Assembly: GCF_002369955.1 (NCBI RefSeq)
Contig: NZ_AP014564.1
Coordinates: 1,472,996-1,536,995, forward strand
Length of the DNA: 64,000 nt
Reading direction: 5' to 3'
From: Ichthyobacterium seriolicida
GTDB taxonomy: Bacteria > Bacteroidota > Bacteroidia > Flavobacteriales > Ichthyobacteriaceae
Under the pieces are notes generated by a model. It was given only the letters and a program-made list of their open reading frames with translations, had not been told where the DNA came from and did not search any database. Each line of letters starts with the position of its first letter. The stretch's first letter is position 1. Below, one piece after another: positions 8,894-15,917 of the stretch. The position numbers and the translations under genes are program-made.

Positions 8894-10021
8894 CTAATTA
8901 CTATCAGTAGGAGCATCAGCATTAATAGTTAACTTATAGTATTTTTTAGTCTTTCCATCCTGAGCTACTACCGTGAATTTATATTCGACTGCTGTTCCAG
9001 ATGTAGAGTGACCTTTAAGGTCTGTTGTAGTAGTGCTAGCGGTTCCGCCTGTTCTAACTCCAGTAATTGGATTGACATTACTGCAAGGAGTAGTAGTGGT
9101 ATTACCAGAACAATCAGTAGTGCCTAGTTCAATATAGGCCCCATCTGGAAGTTTTAAAGCATCTGCTTTGAAATAAGCACTATTATCAACTCCATCAGTC
9201 TTAAGCTCTCCACCATTTGCAGAATATGCAGTATTAGCTTTTGCCTTTCTAAGCTGAAATTCAAATGGATTAGACTCTGTGCCATCTTTAGTGCTACTAG
9301 TAGTAGAAGCAACATAATGAGCTTTTATTATACTACTAGCTGCAGGAGCAGCAGTATGAGAATTAAAAGAAGCAATGGCGTTAATCCCACTCTCAGCAAC
9401 AGTAAATTTAAAATCATCTGGTCTTATAATAGCGTTATCCAAAGGAGCATCATGAATAAATACCACTTTAAAAGATTTTTTAATAAGAACCTTGCCATCT
9501 TTGTCTTTTCTTTTGATTTCTAAAACTTGGCTAACACCTCCTGTACTTTCTATTAAATTGGTATGAACCAATGTAGTGCTAATAGGATAATCAAAAGGAG
9601 CGGTAGAGTCTGTTAATTTTTTGTCTCCTAAATAAACATTTTCACCAGGTTTTTCATTGAGAGTAATTGTAGCTGTTAGCGTTGCAGCAGTACTTATGTT
9701 TAATGTTTTATCAAATGGCACTGTTACTTTAATAACAGTATCACCTTGAATAACTGCAGGAAATTCTGTATCTAAGTCAGCATATGTAACAGCAGGAGTC
9801 TTTTTTACAAAAAGAGCTGCATAAGCAGAAGTAGCAGCACTAGCAGGGGTTCCTGTACTATTTTTAGCTTTTGTAAATACAATGCGTTTAATGTTCGCAA
9901 TTGTGTTCTGTATAGCTTCTTCCTCTGTTTTAGGTCCTTCACTTGGTTTGTTACAAGAAAAGATTATCGACCCAAGCGTTAGTAATGATAAAGTATTTTT
10001 AAAAAAGATAGTTGTTTTCAT
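8894..10021 (-). CDS. Type A mosaic lipoprotein, 375 aa
   Basis: The signal peptide MKTTIFFKN... has lipobox IIFSC. The N-domain belongs to the NISTAATL / VIQGDTVIKV subgroup and is close to the genes at 2962 and 12500. The type A module has FKFTVAESGINAIASF, AHYVASTTSSTKDGTE, PFEFQLRKAKANTAYSANGGEL, YFKADALKLPDGAYIELG, a Cys-8-Cys loop rich in Thr, NPITGVRTGG and VVAQDGKTKKYYKLTINADAPT. It is the second gene of unit 3, 33 bp downstream of the out-of-frame gene ending at 10055. If that gene is not translated, this one is the first product of the unit. Confidence 0.9.
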   Translation of the reverse strand: MKTTIFFKNTLSLLTLGSIIFSCNKPSEGPKTEEEAIQNTIANIKRIVFTKAKNSTGTPASAATSAYAALFVKKTPAVTYADLDTEFPAVIQGDTVIKVTVPFDKTLNISTAATLTATITLNEKPGENVYLGDKKLTDSTAPFDYPISTTLVHTNLIESTGGVSQVLEIKRKDKDGKVLIKKSFKVVFIHDAPLDNAIIRPDDFKFTVAESGINAIASFNSHTAAPAASSIIKAHYVASTTSSTKDGTESNPFEFQLRKAKANTAYSANGGELKTDGVDNSAYFKADALKLPDGAYIELGTTDCSGNTTTTPCSNVNPITGVRTGGTASTTTTDLKGHSTSGTAVEYKFTVVAQDGKTKKYYKLTINADAPTDSN

Positions 10022-10054
10022 AATTTTAATGATTAATTGATTTTTTAAATACTC

Positions 10055-11190
10055 CTAAGTAGGAGCGTTAGCGTTAATAGTTAACTTGTAGTATTTTTTA
10101 GTCGTTCCATCTTGTGCTACTACTGTGAATTTATATTCGACTTTTGCGTTACTAGCGGCTCCTTTAAGGTCTGTTGTAGCTCCAGTAGCACCATTAGTTT
10201 TCTTAATTCCAGTGATTGGGTTAACATTATCACAAGTAGTAGGACTACTACCGCTACCAGCACAATCAGTAGTGCCAATCTCAATAAAAGCCCCATCTGG
10301 AAGTTTTAATGCATCTGCTTTGAAGTAAGTAGTAGCAGTAGCTCCATTAGTTTTTGGAAGCTCCCCATTTGCAGAATCATCAGCAGTGCCGTTGCTGTCA
10401 CTAGATTTCCCTATTCTAAGCTGAAATTCAAATGGTTTGGTCTCTGTGCCGTTTTTTACATCACTATCGGTAGAAGCAACATAGTGAGCTTTGACTATTG
10501 AGTTAGCTGTTCTTGCTGTTGTAAGTGTTCTAAAATTAGCAATAGCGTTAATTCCACTAGCAGCAACAGTAAATTTAAAGTCATCTGGTTCTATAATAGC
10601 GTTATTCGAAGGAGTATCATGAATAAATACCACTTTAAAAGATTTCTTGACTAGAACATTGCCATCTTTGTCTTTTCTTTTGATTTCTAAAACTTGGCTA
10701 ACACCTCCTGTACTTTCTATTAAATTGGTATGAACCAATTGAGTGCTAATAGGATAATCAAAAGGAGCGGTAGAGTCTGTTAATTTTTTGTCTCCTAAAT
10801 AAACATTTTCACCAGGTTTTTCATTTAGAGTAATTGTAGCTGTTAGCGTTGCAGCAGTATTTATATTTAATGTTTTATCAAAGGGTACTGTTACTTTAAT
10901 AACAGTATCATTTTCAATAACTGCACGAAATTCTGTAGCTAAGTCAGCATATGTAACAGCAGGAGTCTTTTTTACAAAGAGAGCTGTATAAGCAGGATTA
11001 GCGGCATTAGGGTTTGTTGCAGGGGTGCTATTTTTAGCTTTTGTAAATATAATACTTTTGATATTCGATATTGCTTTCTGTATTGCTTCTTCCTCTGTTT
11101 TAGGAGTTTCAGCATTTGGCTTATTACAAGAAAAAACTACAAGACCAAGAGTCAGTAATGATAAAATGTTTTTTAAAATTTTTTTTTCAT
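10055..11190 (-). pseudogene. Type A lipoprotein gene, out of frame by one base in the start-proximal A-tract
   Basis: The ATG at 11188-11190 is followed by A9-T4 and reads M-K-K-K-F-stop. Intact unit-leading genes have A10-T4 (13615, 14864) or A9-T5 (6421). I translated the frame that would follow after adding one A: it reads ILKNILSLLTLGLVVFSC, then NKPNAETPKTEEEAIQKA, and on through the full N-domain and a type A module. I checked this codon by codon from 11179 to about 10853 and found no stop. The module has FKFTVAASGINAIANF, a Cys-9-Cys loop and VVAQDGTTKKYYKLTINANAPT. So a single missing base at the tract separates off from on. This may be a phase-variable off state, an early pseudogene or a homopolymer sequencing error. 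Confidence 0.85.
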
Positions 11191-11375
11191 TTTTTTGAAA
11201 TTTTTATAGTTATTAAAAAAAGACGAATGACATTAATACCTCAATTAAAACCATTGATCACAAGAAAATGATTCAATCAAATCTTTATTTAGATAAAAAC
11301 CAAACCAAAGAACTAAGTTAGTAGCTTTATTTTAATTGAGAAGTTTTTTATTTATCAGCTTATAAAATAACCCAC
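11191..11375 (-). repeat. Leader repeat R3 of the lipoprotein array
   Basis: Same repeat as R1, R2, R4 and R5, directly upstream of the out-of-frame gene starting at 11190. It carries the same TTTGG and GATTTG elements on the minus strand. Confidence 0.7.
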
Positions 11376-11408
11376 AAAAAAATCCCCCAACTTTAAGCCA
11401 GGGGATTT
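11376..11408 (-). terminator. Intrinsic terminator closing lipoprotein unit 2
   Basis: Minus-strand hairpin ATCCCC...GGGGGAT followed by T7, after the type B gene ending at 11453. Confidence 0.8.
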
Positions 11409-11452
11409 AAAGGGCAAACCATTAAAATGATTTCATTTTATCTTATTTCTTA

Positions 11453-12466
11453 CTAGGTGTGTTTGTATGTAAATTTATAGAACTTCTCTGTTATCCCATC
11501 TTGGGCTACTATTTTAAAAAATATACTTGTATCAGCAACAGTACTTGGAATGGTAATACCCTCTTCTATTGGATTTTTTGCAGTATCAGAACTTGTAACT
11601 GCACCATCCGTAGATATAGTAGCTCCATTGGGAAGAACCATACCGTCAACTTTAAGAATATCATTTGCTGCGAGGCCACTATTTTCTGTGTGATCATCTT
11701 TTTTGAACTCATATTCTATAGGGGTACTGTTTGCATTTCCGTTACCAGTACTTTCTTTGGGAGTTAAAACTAATATTCCATTAGCAAGACCTGTCGCACC
11801 ATCTTTAATCTTAGCATTACCAGTAGGGGTAGTAGTGCCAGAAGTAGGTTTTTTAAGAGCAAACTTGGTTATAGTACAAAGATTCGAAGGAATATTATGA
11901 ATAAATACCACTTTAAATGATTTTTTAATAAGAACATTTCCATCTTTGTCTTTTCTTTTGATTTCTAAAATTTGGCTAACACCAGCAGTTTTTTTCAATT
12001 CAGCATGAACTAATTGAGTGCTAATTTCATAGTCAAAAGGCACAGTAGAGTCTGTTAATTTAGTCTCTCCTAAATAAACATTTTCACCAGGTTTTTCATT
12101 AAGAGTAATTGTAGCTGTTAGTGTTGCAGCAGTACTTATGTTTAATGTTTTATCAAATGGCACTGTTACTTTAATAACAGTATCACCTTGAATAACTGCA
12201 GGAAATTCTGTATCTAAGTCAGCGTATGTAACAGCAGGAGTCTTTTTTACAAAGAGAGCTGCATAAGCAGGAGTAGCGGTATTAGGGTTTGTTGCAGGGG
12301 TGCTATTTTTAGCTTTTGTAAATACAATGCGTTTAATGTTCGCAATTGTGTTCTTTATCGCTTCTTCCTCTGTCTTAGATCCTTCACCTGGTTTATTACA
12401 AGAAAAAACTACTAATCCAAGCGTTAGTAATGATAAAATGTTTTTAAATACTTTGTTTGTTTTCAT
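11453..12466 (-). CDS. Type B lipoprotein with a substituted block in the N-domain, 337 aa
   Basis: Signal peptide with lipobox VVFSC (Cys23), N-domain of the NISTAATL subgroup. Between residues ~135 and 165 the common sequence is replaced: GETKLTDSTVPFDYEIS and LVHAELKKTAGVSQILE, where siblings read GDKKLTDSTAPFDYPIS and LVHANLIESTGGVSQVLE. Sequence on both sides is standard, which suggests a local exchange tract. The type B module shows CTITKFALKK, ILVLTPKESTGNGNANSTP, IEYEFKKDDH, NDILKVDGMVLPNGATI, NPIEEGIT and FFKIVAQDGITEKFYKFTY. It is the last gene of unit 2, before the terminator at 11376. Function unknown. Confidence 0.9.
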   Translation of the reverse strand: MKTNKVFKNILSLLTLGLVVFSCNKPGEGSKTEEEAIKNTIANIKRIVFTKAKNSTPATNPNTATPAYAALFVKKTPAVTYADLDTEFPAVIQGDTVIKVTVPFDKTLNISTAATLTATITLNEKPGENVYLGETKLTDSTVPFDYEISTQLVHAELKKTAGVSQILEIKRKDKDGNVLIKKSFKVVFIHNIPSNLCTITKFALKKPTSGTTTPTGNAKIKDGATGLANGILVLTPKESTGNGNANSTPIEYEFKKDDHTENSGLAANDILKVDGMVLPNGATISTDGAVTSSDTAKNPIEEGITIPSTVADTSIFFKIVAQDGITEKFYKFTYKHT

Positions 12467-12499
12467 AATTTAAATAATCAATTGTGATTTTGAATAACA

Positions 12500-13615
12500 C
12501 TAAGCGCCAGTAGGAGCAGCAGCATTAATTGTTAATTTATAATGTTTTTTAGTCGTTCCATCTTGAGCTACTACTGTGAAGTTATAGCTAATACTTGCAT
12601 TACTTCCTGCTCCTTTAAGGTCTGTAGTGTCAGCTGTAGTAGTGCCCCCCGTTTTAACTCCAGTAATTGGATTGACATTATTACAGACTGAAGGAGTACC
12701 AGTACACTCAGTATTTCCAACCTCAATATAAGCCCCATCAGGAAGTTTTAATGCATCTGCTTTGAAATAAGTAGTAGCATTGGCTGCTGACTCAAGCTCT
12801 CCCATTGTAGAATCATCACCAGTACCGCTAGCCTTTTTAGTTCTAAGCTGAAATTCAATTTCTTTACCAGCAGCTGTACCGTCATTAGTATTGGCAGTAA
12901 TAGTAACACGATGAGCTTTAACTATTGAGTTAGCTGTTCTAGCTGGGTTAGTAGTAGTTCTAAAAGAAGTAGCAAGATTAGCACCACTAGCAGCAACAGT
13001 AAATTTAAAATCATCTGGTCCTATAATAGCGTTATTCGAAGGAGCATCATGAATAAATACCACTTTAAAAGATTTCTTAATAAGAACCTTGCCATCTTTG
13101 TCTTTTCTTTTGATTTCTAAAACTTGGCTAACACCTCCTGTACTTTCTATTAAATTGGCATGAACTAATTGAGTGCTAATAGGATAATCAAAAGGAGCGG
13201 TAGAGTCTGTTAATTTTTTGTCTCCTAAATAAACATTTTCACCAGGTTTTTCATTAAGAGTAATTGTAGCTGTTAGCGTTGCAGCAGTACTTATGTTTAA
13301 TGTTTTATCAAATGGTACTGTTACTTTAATAACAGTATCACCTTGAATAGCTGCAGGAAATTCTGTATCTAAGTCAGCATATGTAACAGCAGGAGTCTTT
13401 TTTACAAAAAGAGCTGCATAAGCAGAAGTAGCAGCACTAGCAGGGGTTCCTGTACTATTTTTAGCTTTTGTAAATACAATGCGTTTAATGTTCGCAATTG
13501 TGTTCTTTATCGCTTCTTCCTCTGTTTTAGGTCCTTCACTTGGTTTGTTACAAGAAAAAACTACAAGACCAAGAGTCAGTAATGATAAAATGTTTTTTAA
13601 AATTTTTTTTTTCAT
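12500..13615 (-). CDS. Type A lipoprotein, first gene of unit 2, 371 aa
   Basis: The start at 13615 gives MKKKILKN with an A10-T4 tract, the in-frame reference for the off gene at 11190. Lipobox VVFSC, Cys22. The N-domain is nearly the same as in the genes at 2962 and 8894. The type A module differs in one block (KAHRVTITANTNDGTAAGKEIEFQL instead of the usual AHYV...PFEFQL). It has a Cys-6-Cys loop (TECTGTPSVCNN), NPITGVKTGG and VVAQDGTTKKHYKLTINAAAPTGA. Leader repeat R4 lies upstream. Function unknown; surface-exposed lipoprotein inferred. Confidence 0.9.
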   Translation of the reverse strand: MKKKILKNILSLLTLGLVVFSCNKPSEGPKTEEEAIKNTIANIKRIVFTKAKNSTGTPASAATSAYAALFVKKTPAVTYADLDTEFPAAIQGDTVIKVTVPFDKTLNISTAATLTATITLNEKPGENVYLGDKKLTDSTAPFDYPISTQLVHANLIESTGGVSQVLEIKRKDKDGKVLIKKSFKVVFIHDAPSNNAIIGPDDFKFTVAASGANLATSFRTTTNPARTANSIVKAHRVTITANTNDGTAAGKEIEFQLRTKKASGTGDDSTMGELESAANATTYFKADALKLPDGAYIEVGNTECTGTPSVCNNVNPITGVKTGGTTTADTTDLKGAGSNASISYNFTVVAQDGTTKKHYKLTINAAAPTGA

Positions 13616-13801
13616 TTTTTTGAAATTTTTATAGTTATTAAAAAAAGACGAATGACATTAATACCTCAATTAAATCCATTGACCACAAGAAAATGATTCG
13701 ATCAAATCTCTATTTAGATAAAAACCAAATCAAAGAACTAAGTTAGTAGCTTTATTTTAATTGAGAAGCTTTTTTATTTATCATCTTATAAAATAACCCA
13801 C
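13616..13801 (-). repeat. Leader repeat R4 of the lipoprotein array
   Basis: Fourth copy of the ~185-bp leader, upstream of the gene starting at 13615. Confidence 0.7.
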
Positions 13802-13833
13802 AAAAAAATCCCCCAACTTTTAGCCAGGAGATT
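13802..13833 (-). terminator. Intrinsic terminator closing lipoprotein unit 1 (imperfect stem)
   Basis: Same position and loop as the other three terminators, but the first arm reads ATCTCCTGGC, so one pair of the stem is weakened to a wobble. The T7 run is kept. Confidence 0.7.
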
Positions 13834-13868
13834 AAAATAGTAAACCATTAAAATAGTACTGTTTTATC

Positions 13869-14864
13869 TTATTCCGTATTAAGGGAATTTTTATATGTAA
13901 ATTTGTAGAACTTCTGTGTTTCCCCATCTTGGGCTACTACTTTAAAATATATACTAACATCATCAGTTGGATTTGCTGCAACAGTAATACCATCGATTAT
14001 CGGGTCTTTATTAGTTTGATCGTCTCCTCCAGCATCCTTCGTAGATATGGTAGCTCCATCTGGAAGGATCATAGCGTCAGCTTTAAGAACATCATTTGCT
14101 GCGATGTTACTGAAAGCAGCTTTTTCTATCTCATATTCTACAGGGGTAGCTTTGGTATTTCCGTCACCAGTAGGTTTTTTAGTACCTAAAACTGCCAAGC
14201 CTCCAGCAACAGTCATTTTAGCATTACCAGTAGCGTCAGTAGCGCCTTTGCTAAGAGCAAACTTAATTATACTACAATCAGTTGAAGGAGTATCATGAAC
14301 GAAGATCAGTTTACATACTTTTTCAACAGGATCAGAACCTTTTTCTTTTCTGCTGAGTTTAAAACTATGACTAATTCCTTCAGATTTTATAAGGTCCTTG
14401 TGAACTAGTTTAGTTGTAATAACATGATCAAAAGAAGTAGCGTTAGGATCAATTGGAGTTGTACTGTCCCCTAAATAGATATTTGGTTCTATTTTCCCAT
14501 TAAGAGTAATGGTAGCCGTTAGTGTCTCAGCAGTTTCTATGTTCAATGTTTTGTCAAATGGTACAAGCACTTTAAAAACACCGTATTCTTTAATCGTATA
14601 ATTTTCAAACTTATTATATAAGTTATTAGTATAGGGAAGAGCAGGAGTCTTTTTAATAAAAAGAGCTTTATAAGCTTCAGTAGGAGTAGCAGGGTTTCCT
14701 GTACTATTTTTAGCTTTTGTAAACACAATACCATTGATACTTGTAATTACTTTCTGTATCGCTGCTTTAGCTTTCTGCTCTGTTTCAGATGATTTAGAAC
14801 AAGAAAAGATTATCGACCCAAGCGTTAGTAATGATAAAGTGTTTTTTAAAATTTTTTTTTTCAT
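13869..14864 (-). CDS. Type B lipoprotein, sole gene of unit 1, 331 aa
   Basis: The start is chosen at ATG 14862-14864 (MKKKILKN, A10-T4). A TTG three codons upstream is possible but unlikely. Lipobox IIFSC, then SKSSETEQKAKAAIQ, so the post-lipobox linker differs from all siblings. It is the most divergent N-domain of the standard kind: VPFDKTLNIETAETLTATITL is kept, but the following block reads GKIEPNIYLGDSTTPIDP and FKLSRKEKGSDPVEKVCKLIFVHD. The type B module is CSIIKFALSKGATD, LAVLGTKKPTGDG, VEYEIEKA, NDVLKADAMILPDGATIST and YFKVVAQDGETQKFYKFTY. It may be closest to an ancestral copy at the array edge, which is inference. It stands alone between leader R5 and the terminator at 13802. Confidence 0.88.
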   Translation of the reverse strand: MKKKILKNTLSLLTLGSIIFSCSKSSETEQKAKAAIQKVITSINGIVFTKAKNSTGNPATPTEAYKALFIKKTPALPYTNNLYNKFENYTIKEYGVFKVLVPFDKTLNIETAETLTATITLNGKIEPNIYLGDSTTPIDPNATSFDHVITTKLVHKDLIKSEGISHSFKLSRKEKGSDPVEKVCKLIFVHDTPSTDCSIIKFALSKGATDATGNAKMTVAGGLAVLGTKKPTGDGNTKATPVEYEIEKAAFSNIAANDVLKADAMILPDGATISTKDAGGDDQTNKDPIIDGITVAANPTDDVSIYFKVVAQDGETQKFYKFTYKNSLNTE

Positions 14865-15054
14865 TTTTTTCAAATTTTTATAATTATTAAAAAAATACGA
14901 ATGACTTTAATACCTCAATTAAAACCATTGACCACAAAAAAACGATTCAATCAAATCTCTATTTAGATAAAAAACCAAATCAGAGATCTAAAATAGCAGT
15001 AATTATTCTGATTGAGAAGCTTTTTATTAACGGACTTTTATAAAATATTTAGTT
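14865..15054 (-). repeat. Leader repeat R5 of the lipoprotein array
   Basis: Fifth and rightmost copy of the leader, more diverged than the others. No copy of the hairpin terminator lies at its right side; the rmlD-like gene ends two bases further on, so readthrough from that operon into the array is possible. Confidence 0.65.
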
Positions 15055-15056
15055 AG

Positions 15057-15917
15057 CTAAATATTCTGCAAAAAATCTAGTGTAGACTCTTTCCAATTAG
15101 GAATTTTTAGACCTAAGGTTTTCTCTATCTTTTCGTTGGATATTTTAGAATATCTAGGCCTTTTAGCTAGAGTTTTAAAATAGGAAGAACTCACTTTATT
15201 CAGCTTTCCTTTCCATCCTATTTGATTTAATATAAATTCTGCCTTTTGGTATTTGCTGCATACTCCACCTCCAGATAAATTGTATAATCCATATTCATCA
15301 GTTTTTAATAATTCCCAAGAATAATAAGCCAAATCTTTGGCGTATGTAGGAGATGATATCTGATCGCATGGCACATTTATCTCATTTTTGTATTTGGCCC
15401 ATTCTATGAGGCTTTTATTGAAATTATCTCCATTTATGCCAAAAACCCATGATGTTCTAATTATAAAACACTCATACAATTCTTTTAAGACTAGTTTTTC
15501 TGCTTGTAATTTGCTCTCACCGTAAAAGGATAGGGGAGAGGTTAGAGAAGATTCACTATAAGGGCTATTAGCATTTCCATCGAATACAAAATTTGTTGAA
15601 TAAGTGATAAATACAGCTCCTATTTTTTTTGATATTTTAGCTAAATGAAGAGGCCCTTTGGTATTTATACTGCTGCATAATTCTCTGTTTATTTCTGATT
15701 TATCTACATCGTTATACGCAGCACAATTTATTATATGAGAAAAATAATTCGATCCTATAAAGTCTATTACAGCCTTTTGGTCTGTTATATCCAAGTCCGA
15801 TTTTTTAGTAGCTGTGTAGTTTACTTTTGTCTTATCGAATAATTTTATAAACTCACTGCCTAGCTGTCCGTTTGCGCCTATTATTAATACACTTATTTCT
15901 TTGGGAGAGTGTATCAC
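15057..15917 (-). CDS. rfbD: dTDP-4-dehydrorhamnose reductase (RmlD-like)
   Basis: An NAD(P)H-dependent short-chain dehydrogenase of the RmlD type, which reduces dTDP-4-keto-L-rhamnose in the last step of dTDP-rhamnose synthesis for cell-surface polysaccharide. The nucleotide-binding motif GANGQLG lies at residues 14-20, the catalytic pair Tyr132/Lys136 in FYGESK, and Ser/Thr partner in FITYSTNFVFDG. Length 286 aa fits the family. The GTG start overlaps the leuS stop codon by two bases, so the two are probably translationally coupled. No other rml genes are next to it, so the exact substrate is not proven by context. Confidence 0.85.
   Translation of the reverse strand: MIHSPKEISVLIIGANGQLGSEFIKLFDKTKVNYTATKKSDLDITDQKAVIDFIGSNYFSHIINCAAYNDVDKSEINRELCSSINTKGPLHLAKISKKIGAVFITYSTNFVFDGNANSPYSESSLTSPLSFYGESKLQAEKLVLKELYECFIIRTSWVFGINGDNFNKSLIEWAKYKNEINVPCDQISSPTYAKDLAYYSWELLKTDEYGLYNLSGGGVCSKYQKAEFILNQIGWKGKLNKVSSSYFKTLAKRPRYSKISNEKIEKTLGLKIPNWKESTLDFLQNI

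Noticed and set aside
10055-10738. A 227-aa protein starting at a TTG at 10738
   Set aside because: It is only the back part of a lipoprotein gene whose N-terminal half is in the same frame up to the A-tract. TTG here is an ordinary Leu codon of the conserved TQLVH segment.
13869-14873. TTG start at 14873 for the unit 1 lipoprotein
   Set aside because: The ATG nine bases later aligns with the start of every other unit-leading gene and gives the standard signal peptide.
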